From JACRFW01 sp964531745 (GTDB taxonomy: Bacteria > Patescibacteriota > Patescibacteriia > Magasanikbacterales > GWA2-37-8), in NCBI GenBank assembly GCA_964531745.1, contig CAZHFX010000010.1, positions 1 to 28,815 of the forward strand: a stretch of 28,815 nt of DNA. The letters are read 5' to 3'. The first letter of the stretch is position 1. Each line of letters starts with the position of its first letter. A program made the translations under genes and the position numbers. This document shows, one piece after another, positions 1 to 7,483 of the stretch. A model generated the notes under the pieces. The model ran no database searches. It was not told the DNA's origin and saw nothing but the letters and a program-made list of their open reading frames with translations.

Positions 1-665
<665 letters not shown>

Positions 666-1382
666 AAATTACATTGCGTTCTACTACAGAAATGTAGTAT
701 AATAAATCTGACTCATATCGGTGGAACCCTACTAGATAATGAACTGGTTTAGAGGGCAATACCGAGGGAAGATTAATGTACTATGCTAGAGGAACAACGA
801 GCATATATTGCCGGTTTTCTAGACGGCGATGGTTGCATCATGGCGCAGTTAGTAAAACGACGTGGCTATGTTTATGGGTATCAAATTCGGACGAGCATCG
901 TTTTTTACCAAAAAACGAGGAATGAAAGAATCCTCGACTGGTTAAAGAGCAAGCTTTCTGCAGGATACATTAGACGCCGCAACGACGACATGAGTGAATA
1001 TACCATCGTTGGAATGGAAGCGGTAGCAAAGATATTGCTTCGACTTTTGCCGCATTTGCGGTTAAAAAAAGAGTTGACAAAAGCAATGCTTAAACTGATT
1101 GAGGCGTGGCCAAAAAATGGCCGGCCATCAAGATCAATTTATTTAAAACTTTGCCGGCAAGTAGACGCGACGGCGCGCTACAATTACTCTAAGAAACGGA
1201 CGATAACAACGGCTACGGTTGAAAGATTTCTAGCAAACATTAAATCCCCGTAACGACTGATTGCTGTTTAAGCTCTAAACAGCATGATACCGACTAAGTC
1301 GGTAACACGTCAGCTCCTCCTCGCTGGCGAGCGAGAGGATGAAGGTATAGTCTGTGCCATTAGTAATAATGGAATTAACACG
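666..1382 (+). mobile_element. Group I intron in 23S rRNA (site L2593) with homing endonuclease
   Basis: The 23S sequence is broken exactly between E. coli U2593 and C2594. The insert obeys group I rules: the last exon base is U665 and the last intron base is G1382. P1 forms between exon 659-665 (AGAACGT) and guide 676-682 (GCGTTCT), with the splice-site U pairing with G. Other helices seen: P2 hairpin 683-698 with a GAAA loop; P3 708-712 with 1309-1313; P4 719-722 with 761-764; P5 727-730 with 753-756; P7 1292-1296 with 1348-1352 (the classic GGTATAGTC S element); P8 1316-1338; P9 1357-1372. The endonuclease gene sits in the P6 region. The core looks complete, so splicing is likely. The helices were paired by eye and not folded by software. 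Confidence 0.93.
783..1253 (+). CDS. LAGLIDADG homing endonuclease, I-CreI type
   Basis: This 156-residue protein carries a single LAGLIDADG motif (YIAGFLDGDG, residues 8-17), so it should act as a homodimer like I-CreI (163 residues). The second Asp of the motif (D16) matches the metal-binding Asp20 of I-CreI. Downstream similarity is visible in the FYQKTRNERILDWL stretch (FQVTQKTQRRWFLDKL in I-CreI), in HLRLKKE (FLKLKQK, containing the catalytic lysine region), and in the C-terminal VDATARYNYSKKRTITT segment (VDQIAALNDSKTRKTTS). It lies in the P6 loop of the intron, between P5 and the 3' core. Joining the exons gives a sequence that matches 20 of 22 positions of the I-CreI target as I remember it. 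It would cut intronless 23S alleles to drive homing. The reading frame is intact. Confidence 0.93.
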   Translation: MLEEQRAYIAGFLDGDGCIMAQLVKRRGYVYGYQIRTSIVFYQKTRNERILDWLKSKLSAGYIRRRNDDMSEYTIVGMEAVAKILLRLLPHLRLKKELTKAMLKLIEAWPKNGRPSRSIYLKLCRQVDATARYNYSKKRTITTATVERFLANIKSP

Positions 1383-1676
1383 CGTGAGACAGTTCGGTCT
1401 CCTATCTGTTGCGGGCGTTGAATTTTGAGAAGGCTCTTCCCTAGTACGAGAGGACCGGGAAGGATAGACCTCTAGTGTGCGAGTTGTCCCGTCAGGGGCA
1501 TCGCTCGGTAGCTACGTCTAGCACGGATAAACGCTGAAAGCATCTAAGCGTGAAGCCGTCTTCAAGATTAAAATTCGTTATAGACCCCTTGTAGATGACA
1601 AGGTTGATAGGCTCTACGTGTAAGCCCAGTAATGGGTTGAGCGGAGGAGTACTAATCGGTCGAGCGCATAACGGAA
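1383..1676 (+). rRNA. 23S ribosomal RNA, exon 2 (3' end)
   Basis: The exon resumes with CGTGAGACAGTTCGGTC (E. coli 2594 onward) and includes the sarcin-ricin loop block CTAGTACGAGAGGACCGG and the closing GTACTAAT segment. The 3' end is placed by counting from the E. coli terminus after TACTAAT, so it is approximate. Just beyond it, 1673-1695 forms an imperfect hairpin (GGAAGCGC / GCGCTTTCC), probably part of the transcribed spacer or a processing stem. Bases 1696-1742 are AT-rich spacer with nothing else seen. Confidence 0.95.
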
Positions 1677-1742
1677 GCGCTTAATAGCGCTTTCCCAGTT
1701 TACACTACCCTATTTGATTGTGGTTGCTAACAAAAGAGATTA

Positions 1743-1857
1743 TTGTCTTGGTGGCTTGAGCGGCGGGGTCACACCTGTTCCCTTCCCGAACACAGCAGTT
1801 AAGCCCGCCAGCGCCCATGATAGCGTTTTACGCAAAAGTAGGCCGCCGCCAGGACAA
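1743..1857 (+). rRNA. 5S ribosomal RNA
   Basis: This is a 115-base 5S rRNA. Helix I pairs TTGTCTTGGTGGC at the 5' end with GCCGCCAGGACAA at the 3' end. The conserved CCGAACACAGCAGTTAAGC loop region and the AGTAGG segment are in place. It follows the 23S gene after about 66 bases, in the usual order. The flanking AAAGAGAT and ATCTCTTT (about 1734-1741 and 1859-1866) extend the terminal helix and probably form the processing stem. Confidence 0.95.
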
Positions 1858-1870
1858 CGATCTCTTTTTT

Positions 1871-1910
1871 ATCCCGCCCGCTCGGTTACTTGGGTGGGCG
1901 GGATTTATTT
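1871..1910 (+). terminator. Intrinsic terminator of the rRNA operon
   Basis: A 9-base-pair GC-rich stem (ATCCCGCCC 1871-1879 with GGGCGGGAT 1896-1904) is followed by TTATTT. It lies 13 bases after 5S rRNA and directly before a promoter for the next unit. The loop is rather long (16 bases). Confidence 0.8.
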
Positions 1911-1937
1911 GACCAAGAGCGAAAGGTATGTTATGGT
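1909..1937 (+). promoter_or_regulatory. Predicted promoter of the HD/glpX/fba unit
   Basis: TTGACC (1909-1914), a 17-base spacer and TATGGT (1932-1937), with TG one base upstream of the -10 (extended -10). Transcription would start near 1944, about 10 bases before the ATG at 1955, leaving no room for a normal SD. Confidence 0.5.
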
Positions 1938-1954
1938 AACAGAAAGTTTTCCCT

Positions 1955-2620
1955 ATGAGCAAACCGTCCGCCCTGATTGACAAAACCGCGGCTTATGTAA
2001 AGGCCAAGTTGTATAATGAGGCCTCCGGACACGATTGGTATCATGTTGAGAGGGTTTGGAAAATGGCGAAAAAGCTTCAAGCCGTTGAAGGCGGCGATTT
2101 GGAGTTAATTGAGCTGGCGGCGCTTTTGCACAACCTGGGCGATCATAATTTTTATAAATTCAACGAGAAAAAAGGCTCGTTGATTTTATTTGGGATGATG
2201 GACATCATCGGCATTGAGGAGCCGCTGAAAGCGCAGATTATAATGGTGGTGGCTGAATCAAAGTACGCCGGCGTGGAAACCAAACAACCGCGGACATTGG
2301 AAGGAAAAATAGTGCAGGATGCCAATTTTTTGGATACGCTCGGCGCCATTGGCGTGGCGCGCCACTTTGCCTCGGGCGGCTACCATGGGCGTTTGATTTA
2401 TGACCCCGCCGTCAAAGTGCGCAATAAATTGACCCGGCACGCCTATGAACAGCAGAAAGATCGCGGCACGAGCATCAATAATTTTTATGAGAAGGCCTTT
2501 CAGGTGGCTGAACTGATGAATACCGGAACCGCCAAGGAGCTGGCCAATCAAAAGGTGGTTTATATTAAGGAATTTGTCAGCCAGTTTTTGAGAGAGTGGG
2601 AGGAGTACGCCGGCATGTGA
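1955..2620 (+). CDS. HD-domain protein with altered HD motif
   Basis: This 221-residue protein resembles the YpgQ/YedJ-type HD phosphohydrolases, metal-dependent enzymes acting on nucleotides or other phosphoesters. Visible family landmarks are GHDWYHVERVW (residues 25-35, with the first metal-binding histidine), ALLHNLGDH (56-64) and IVQDANFLDTLGAIGVAR (119-136). The HD dyad itself reads His59-Asn60, and the usual DADRLDA reads DANFLDT. One expected metal ligand is therefore replaced by Asn, which may weaken or abolish hydrolysis. It is the first gene of a unit with glpX (27 bases downstream) and fba, led by a predicted promoter with a very short leader. The substrate cannot be told from sequence. 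Confidence 0.85.
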   Translation: MSKPSALIDKTAAYVKAKLYNEASGHDWYHVERVWKMAKKLQAVEGGDLELIELAALLHNLGDHNFYKFNEKKGSLILFGMMDIIGIEEPLKAQIIMVVAESKYAGVETKQPRTLEGKIVQDANFLDTLGAIGVARHFASGGYHGRLIYDPAVKVRNKLTRHAYEQQKDRGTSINNFYEKAFQVAELMNTGTAKELANQKVVYIKEFVSQFLREWEEYAGM

Positions 2621-2647
2621 GGGTCGGTTTTTTTTATTTAAATTTTT

Positions 2648-3586
2648 ATGGATCGAAATTTAGCTTTGGAGTTTGTGCGCGTTACTGAAGCGGCGGCGGT
2701 GGCGGCGGTAAAATGGATGGGCCGGGGAGAAAGAAAATTGGCGGACGGCGCTGCCGTGGAAGCGATGCGTTCGCGATTCGGCAGTATAGATTTTAAAGGT
2801 GAGGTGGTCATTGGCGAGGGGAAAAAAGATGAAGCGCCTGAACTATATGTAGGGGAAAAATTGGGTACCGGAAATGGCGTGGAAATTGATGTGGCGGTGG
2901 ATCCTTTGGAGTGTACCGACAGTGTCGCTAACGGAGTGCCGAACGCCATTACGGTGATTGCCACCGGCCCGAAAGGCAGCCTGTTTAAGGCGCCGGATAT
3001 GTACATGCAAAAGATTGCTTGCGGGCCGAAAGCCAAGGGAGCGATAAGTTTAGACGCGACGGTTAAAGAAAATTTGGTAAAAGTAGCGGCCAAACTTCAA
3101 AAAGACGTGGAAGAGTTGGTGGTGATGGTTTTGGACCGGCCTCGGCACGCGGATTTGATTAAACAATTGCGAGAAGCGGGAGCTAGAGTGCGGCTGATAA
3201 CTGATGGAGATGTGGCCGGAGCGATTGCGCCCTCAATTTTTGATTCGGGCATTGATTTGCTCATGGGCATAGGGGCCAGCGCGGAAGCGGTATTGGCGAG
3301 TGTGGCGATAAAATGTTTGGGCGGTGATTTTCAGGCGCGGTTGGCGCCGAAAGATGAAGCCCAAAAAGAAGAACTGCGGGAAATTGGTATTAATGATTTA
3401 AATGAAATTCTAACTTTAGATGATTTGGCTGAAGGCGAAGACCTCACTTTTACGGCAACCGGTGTTATTGACGGCCCTCTGCTGAAAGGGGTGCGAGTAA
3501 CCGCTAACCACTGTATCACTCATTCCGTGGTGATGCGCGTGCGCACGGGGACGGTGCGATTTTTAGAAACTCATCATAAATTATAA
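2648..3586 (+). CDS. glpX: Fructose-1,6-bisphosphatase, class II (GlpX family)
   Basis: This 312-residue protein would hydrolyse fructose-1,6-bisphosphate to fructose-6-phosphate in gluconeogenesis. Class II motifs are present: the substrate and metal region IGEGKKDEAPELYVGE, the core IDVAVDPLECTDSVANG, LITDGDVAGAI, and the C-terminal GPLLKGVRVT. The length fits the family (about 320-335). The core metal motif is normally DPLEGT; here the Gly is Cys (DPLECT), with Asp, Glu and Thr kept. It is 13 bases upstream of class I aldolase, so the two consecutive gluconeogenic steps are probably co-transcribed. There is no SD; the start follows an AT-rich stretch. Product: fructose-6-phosphate, also the substrate of GlmS encoded downstream. 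Confidence 0.93.
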   Translation: MDRNLALEFVRVTEAAAVAAVKWMGRGERKLADGAAVEAMRSRFGSIDFKGEVVIGEGKKDEAPELYVGEKLGTGNGVEIDVAVDPLECTDSVANGVPNAITVIATGPKGSLFKAPDMYMQKIACGPKAKGAISLDATVKENLVKVAAKLQKDVEELVVMVLDRPRHADLIKQLREAGARVRLITDGDVAGAIAPSIFDSGIDLLMGIGASAEAVLASVAIKCLGGDFQARLAPKDEAQKEELREIGINDLNEILTLDDLAEGEDLTFTATGVIDGPLLKGVRVTANHCITHSVVMRVRTGTVRFLETHHKL

Positions 3587-3599
3587 TTTTTTAAAAAGT

Positions 3600-4595
3600 A
3601 TGTCACTTTCAGAAATTGCTCAAGCGCTGGTCGCGCCTGGCAAAGGAATTTTGGCAGCCGATGAAAGTACCGGTACTATTAAAAAACGGTTTGATAAAAT
3701 CGGGGTGGAAAGTACCGAGGAGAATCGCCGCGCTTACCGGGAATTGCTTTTTACGACGCCGGGCATTGGAAAATTTATTAGCGGTGTAATTTTGTACGAT
3801 GAAACACTGCGTCAAAAAGGAAGTGATGGCGAGGCGCTCGTGGCGACATTGCAAAAACAGGATATTATTCCCGGTATCAAGGTGGATATGGGCACTGAAG
3901 CGATGGTCAATTCTTCGGAAGAAAAAATAACAAAGGGCCTGGATGGTTTGCCGGTGCGGCTAAAGGAATACAAAACTTTGGGCGCGGGGTTTGCCAAATG
4001 GCGCGCGGTTATCGCTATCGGCGATGGAATACCAACCGATGAATGTATCGCCAAAAATGCCGAAATTCTCGCGACCTATGCCAAAATGTGCCAGGAGGCG
4101 GGGATAGTGCCAATTGTGGAGCCGGAAGTACTGATGGATGGCGGTCACACCATTGAGAAGTGTTTGGAAGTAACTACTAAAGTTTTGAAAAAAGTTTTTG
4201 AAGAATTAAAAAAACAAAATGTGGATTTGTCCGGCATGCTCTTGAAACCGAATATGGTGATCGCGGGGATGGATTGCCCCATCCAAGCGAGCCCGACACA
4301 GGTAGCTGAAATGACACTCCGTTGTTTTAAGGAAGTGGTGCCGAGTGAAGCGCCGGGTGTAGTCTTTTTGTCTGGCGGCCAAAGTGAGCAGGAGGCCTGC
4401 GAAAATTTAAACGCCATCAATATAGTCGGGGTCCAACCATGGAAATTGAGTTTTTCCTATGGGCGCGCTCTGCAGGCGTCGGCCTTGGCGGCCTGGCATG
4501 GTAAAACAGAAAATATACCAGCGGCGCAAAAGGCGTTTTATCGCCGAGCAGAATTGACGAGTGCAGCCTGTTTAGGTAAGTATAGCGGCGAGTAG
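3600..4595 (+). CDS. Fructose-bisphosphate aldolase, class I
   Basis: This 331-residue Schiff-base aldolase interconverts fructose-1,6-bisphosphate with dihydroxyacetone phosphate and glyceraldehyde-3-phosphate. Hallmarks are GKGILAADESTGTIKKRF near the N-terminus, ILYDETLRQ, the Schiff-base lysine in GMLLKPNMV (Lys216), and FLSGGQSEQEACENLNAIN. It is of the eukaryote-like class I type, about 20 residues shorter at the C-terminus than vertebrate enzymes. It closes the HD/glpX/fba unit and is followed by an intrinsic terminator. The start lacks an SD and shares the 14-base context TTTAAAAAGTATGT with glmS. Confidence 0.96.
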   Translation: MSLSEIAQALVAPGKGILAADESTGTIKKRFDKIGVESTEENRRAYRELLFTTPGIGKFISGVILYDETLRQKGSDGEALVATLQKQDIIPGIKVDMGTEAMVNSSEEKITKGLDGLPVRLKEYKTLGAGFAKWRAVIAIGDGIPTDECIAKNAEILATYAKMCQEAGIVPIVEPEVLMDGGHTIEKCLEVTTKVLKKVFEELKKQNVDLSGMLLKPNMVIAGMDCPIQASPTQVAEMTLRCFKEVVPSEAPGVVFLSGGQSEQEACENLNAINIVGVQPWKLSFSYGRALQASALAAWHGKTENIPAAQKAFYRRAELTSAACLGKYSGE

Positions 4596-4618
4596 TTAAA
4601 CAACCCAAAACACCAAAA

Positions 4619-4656
4619 AGCGCCCCCCCTCGGCTAACGCTCGGGGCGCTTTTTTA
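4619..4656 (+). terminator. Intrinsic terminator after aldolase
   Basis: AGCGCCCC (4619-4626) pairs with GGGGCGCT (4643-4650), followed by a T run (TTTTTAAT). It closes the HD/glpX/fba unit. Confidence 0.88.
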
Positions 4657-4689
4657 ATATTTTGTAGTTTCCCTCCCGGGCCCGATGGA

Positions 4690-4718
4690 TTGACAAGTCG
4701 CTCCAGAGTTGCTAGCGT
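4690..4718 (+). promoter_or_regulatory. Predicted promoter of the PfkB kinase gene
   Basis: Perfect -35 TTGACA (4690-4695), a 17-base spacer and a weak -10 TAGCGT (4713-4718) with an upstream TG (extended -10). The transcript would start near 4725 and carry AGGAGG at 4741-4746, five bases before the ATG. This consensus SD is unusual among the genes of the window. Confidence 0.5.
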
Positions 4719-4751
4719 ACCTTTAAACAACCTTTACCGCAGGAGGCGGAG

Positions 4752-5879
4752 ATGACGACGACGACTTCCGGCGACCCTTGGGTCGTCAGAACGTACGGCG
4801 GGACGCTCGAAGATGTGCTCGTCCTGGCTGGCCCTTCGGCCAATGAGGAAATGACTATTCGGGCGGACATTCCGCCTGAGTGCAACGGGCGCTACCTGCC
4901 GGGAGAGAAAAATCTGGTCAGGGCAATTGGGTGCAGAAGCCCGGCGGCAGGGAGGTACGAATTCACCGTTACTACCAACAGCGGTCAGCAGGTGGTGGTT
5001 GGGGGCGACCGTCTTGATCAGATTGTCGCCGGCAGTTCGGTGAATGTGGCCTTCAGTCTGCAACGGCTGGGGGTGGATGACGTGGCGGTTTTCGCGCCGA
5101 TCGGCATCGGACGCGGCGGCCAGTTCATCAGCTCCACCCTGCAAGAGAGGCATTTTCGGCTCGCGCTCTACCGGTCTCCGACCGGCACTGCCCGCACGCT
5201 GACCGTCCGTTCGCCTCATGGTGGCCGAAGTACGCTCTTTCTGGAAAAACCAAGTTGCGCCGCGTCCGATGAAGTTGTGCGGTCGCTCACGAGCGTTCGG
5301 CCGGCTCTGCTCATCGCGACCGGAGTGAAGCCGGATGATTTAACGCTCATAGAGAGCATGTTCCGACAGGAGGGGGTCGGCATCGCCCGGGTATTCACCC
5401 CGAACAGGGAGCTGTTGGCCAGAGCCGATCTTCATGAGCGAGTGCTGGCCATGCTCGCTGGCGTTGATCTCTTCCAGCTCAACCACCTTGAGGCCGGGCG
5501 CTGTCTCGGCGAGGAATTCCGGTTTGAAACCGCCACCGAGCAGGTCAAGCGGTTGGCCGAGAAAGTCGGCGCCAAGGTGACGGGGGTAACTATGGGCGGG
5601 CGCGGGGCCGTTTTCGTGGAGAAAGGCCAGGAGCCAATTTTTCAGGAGGCTTGCAGTGTGCCTCCAGAAAAGTTGAGAGATGACTGCGGTTCAGGGGACG
5701 CCTTCCTCACCGCCGCGGTCTATCTGCGATTTATTCGCAGTCCGCCCTTGCTGCTCTCGGACTGTCTCCGGGCGGCGGCCTGGGTGGCGGCAGAAAAGGT
5801 ACAGCAGGATGGTCCGTGGAGCGGAATCCCGGATCAAAGTCAGCTCGTCGGAAAGTTGACGGAGTGGGGCATCCATTAG
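4752..5879 (+). CDS. PfkB/ribokinase-family carbohydrate kinase
   Basis: This 375-residue protein has the ribokinase fold. The N-terminal family motif appears as AGSSVNVAFSLQRLG (the glycine-rich N-x-A sugar-binding signature). The C-terminal signature is DDCGSGDAFLTAAVYL, with catalytic base Asp316 and the GSGD anion hole; TMGGRGAVFV precedes it as in the family. The substrate (a sugar, sugar phosphate or nucleoside) is not evident. The first 80 residues are longer than in a typical ribokinase (about 310 residues). The gene stands alone: a terminator before it, its own promoter, a consensus SD and two hairpins after it. Its base composition is visibly more GC-rich than its neighbours, with CTG and CGG codons where they use TTG and CGA, suggesting transfer or a different expression class. 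Confidence 0.85.
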   Translation: MTTTTSGDPWVVRTYGGTLEDVLVLAGPSANEEMTIRADIPPECNGRYLPGEKNLVRAIGCRSPAAGRYEFTVTTNSGQQVVVGGDRLDQIVAGSSVNVAFSLQRLGVDDVAVFAPIGIGRGGQFISSTLQERHFRLALYRSPTGTARTLTVRSPHGGRSTLFLEKPSCAASDEVVRSLTSVRPALLIATGVKPDDLTLIESMFRQEGVGIARVFTPNRELLARADLHERVLAMLAGVDLFQLNHLEAGRCLGEEFRFETATEQVKRLAEKVGAKVTGVTMGGRGAVFVEKGQEPIFQEACSVPPEKLRDDCGSGDAFLTAAVYLRFIRSPPLLLSDCLRAAAWVAAEKVQQDGPWSGIPDQSQLVGKLTEWGIH

Positions 5880-5907
5880 CGCAACCACCTAGAAGAAAGG
5901 AGAAAAC

Positions 5908-5944
5908 ACGAGCCAGGCCGCCCCGTCTGGCTCGTATCATTTTT
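5908..5944 (+). terminator. Intrinsic terminator after PfkB kinase
   Basis: ACGAGCCAG (5908-5916) pairs with CTGGCTCGT (5927-5935) around a 10-base loop, followed by ATCATTTTT. Confidence 0.75.
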
Positions 5945-5984
5945 ATCCCGCACCACGGATTTACGACCGTGGTGCGGGATTTAT
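5945..5984 (+). terminator. Second hairpin/terminator before trmB-like gene
   Basis: A perfect 14-base-pair stem (5945-5958 with 5967-5980, ATCCCGCACCACGG / CCGTGGTGCGGGAT) with an 8-base loop, followed by TTAT. It lies directly behind the first terminator and before the trmB promoter. The short T tract makes its terminator role less certain; it may insulate the operon that follows. Confidence 0.6.
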
Positions 5985-5990
5985 CTAAAA

Positions 5991-6088
5991 CTAGCCAAAA
6001 ATCGTTTATTTTTAGTACTTATCCACAATGTTGTCAGAAAAAAATTGACAGGCGTATCTTTTTAATATAGGCTATATCTAGCCAAAAA
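5991..6088 (+). promoter_or_regulatory. Promoter and candidate operators upstream of the TrmB-type regulator
   Basis: TTGACA (6045-6050) is followed at 17 bases by TAGGCT (6068-6073) or at 15 bases by TATAGG (6066-6071). An 11-base direct repeat CTAGCCAAAAA occurs at 5991-6001 and again at 6078-6088, the latter overlapping the expected start site near 6080. This is the geometry expected for autoregulation by the TrmB-like protein. A close third copy (TAGCCAAAAAG, 6197-6207) lies inside the coding region and may be chance. Confidence 0.5.
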
Positions 6089-6099
6089 GTAGGTTTTAT

Positions 6100-6834
6100 A
6101 TGGATATAAGCATATTTAAAAAGCTGGGTTTTTCTGACAGGGAGTCGCGTATTTACCTGGCGCTTTTGGTTTTGGGGCCTTCCTCGGTGCGTCAATTAGC
6201 CAAAAAGACCGAGCTAAATCGCGGGGGCATTTATGAAGCCCTGAAATGGTTGCGAGAGATGGAGCTGGTTAGTTTTTATGAAAAGGATACCAAGCAATAT
6301 TTTGTAGCCGAAGAGCCGAACAAACTTCATGAGATGGTGAAACGTCAGACGCAGGCGCTTACGGAGGTAGACAAAAAATTAAAAGAGGTTGTTTCGGAAT
6401 TGAAGTCGGTATATGACCGAGGGGGCGAGAGGCCGGTGGCGCGCTATTATGAAAAAGGCGAGATTCGCCAGATTTTAGAGGATGTGCTGGAAAAATGCGA
6501 AAAGCACTGTGTGATGGAGTATCGGGTGTATTCTGACGCCAACATTCGCGAGTATCTGTATGAAGGGTTTGAAACTTTTAGCGACGCGCGGGTGGCTAAG
6601 GGCATCGCGGTAAAAGTAATTGCGCTCGGCGGCGGCGGCGAACTGCGCGGTCTGGATGAACGCAAATGGCTGAACAAAAAAAATAGCACGCCCACTTATA
6701 TTATTATTTACCCGGGCAGTACCGCTTATATTTCTCTCAATGCTAAAGGAGATTTGGTGGGAGTAGTAATTGAAAATGACGGAGTTTCCGCTACCCAGCA
6801 AAATATTTTTGATGCCCTGTGGGAAAAACTTTAA
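6100..6834 (+). CDS. TrmB-family transcriptional regulator
   Basis: This 244-residue protein has a winged helix-turn-helix at residues about 5-70 (LGFSDRESRIYLALLVLG, then SVRQLAKKTELNRGGIYEAL as the recognition region), the TrmB signature. A coiled-coil-like stretch (about 75-108) follows, then a C-terminal domain of about 135 residues with alternating strands, likely for ligand sensing or dimerisation. TrmB-type proteins of archaea and some bacteria regulate sugar uptake and metabolism. It is the first gene of a 13-gene co-oriented run that includes amino-sugar and citrate-cleavage genes, and direct repeats flank its promoter. Its ligand is unknown. Confidence 0.88.
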   Translation: MDISIFKKLGFSDRESRIYLALLVLGPSSVRQLAKKTELNRGGIYEALKWLREMELVSFYEKDTKQYFVAEEPNKLHEMVKRQTQALTEVDKKLKEVVSELKSVYDRGGERPVARYYEKGEIRQILEDVLEKCEKHCVMEYRVYSDANIREYLYEGFETFSDARVAKGIAVKVIALGGGGELRGLDERKWLNKKNSTPTYIIIYPGSTAYISLNAKGDLVGVVIENDGVSATQQNIFDALWEKL

Positions 6835-6841
6835 ATAATTT

Positions 6842-7483
6842 ATGTTCATAGTTGATTTTGACGACACGCTGTTTGATACGCAAGCCTTTAAAGAGGCGCG
6901 TTGCCGGGCGCTGAAAGAATGCGGCGTGAGCGAAGAGCTTTTTTGGGAAACATACCGCCAGGCGCGCCATAGTCCGGATGGGCTTTCAACTTATTCCAAC
7001 AATCGTCACGCGGAGATTTTGGTGGAACGTGGATTTGAGAAAGCCTGCGTTCTTGACGCTTTTGACCGGGTGAGTGGAGAGAAACAAGTGGCTTCATTTA
7101 TTTTTCAAGACACAAAACCTTTTCTGGAGCGCTTGCGCAGTTGCCAAAGGCCGCTTGTACTTTTGAGTCTTGGCGATCCAGCCACGCAGGAAATGAAAGT
7201 GCGCGGATCTGGCATTCATGATTATTTTGACAGGGTTTTCTTTGTTGACGCCGGCAAAGTTGAGGTGGTGGCGGAGTTGATGGCGGCGGTTCATGAGCAT
7301 GAGACCTGGTTTATCAATGATAAAGTGCAAGAAACAAAAGAAGTCGTCAAACATTTTCCGACGATGCGTATCGTATTAAAACAGCCGTCGGTCGCTTTGG
7401 AGGCGCAGTATGTAGAGAGCGGTTTTCCTCACTTTAAGACACTTTCTGAAATACAAGCTTATGTCGCAAAACATTTTGGATAA
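6842..7483 (+). CDS. HAD-superfamily hydrolase
   Basis: This 213-residue protein has the HAD nucleophile motif DFDDT (Asp5, Asp7), a helical cap region (about 15-85), motif II in VLLSLGD, and a motif IV-like segment WFINDKVQETKEV. It probably dephosphorylates a small phosphorylated metabolite. It begins 8 bases after the regulator gene, and its last 23 bases overlap the next gene in another frame, so translational coupling is likely. The substrate is not identifiable; a sugar phosphate would fit the context. Confidence 0.85.
   Translation: MFIVDFDDTLFDTQAFKEARCRALKECGVSEELFWETYRQARHSPDGLSTYSNNRHAEILVERGFEKACVLDAFDRVSGEKQVASFIFQDTKPFLERLRSCQRPLVLLSLGDPATQEMKVRGSGIHDYFDRVFFVDAGKVEVVAELMAAVHEHETWFINDKVQETKEVVKHFPTMRIVLKQPSVALEAQYVESGFPHFKTLSEIQAYVAKHFG

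Noticed and set aside
1714..1980. 88-codon frame across 5S rRNA and the terminator
   Set aside because: It overlaps the 5S rRNA gene, a terminator and the promoter of the HD gene; it is a chance frame.
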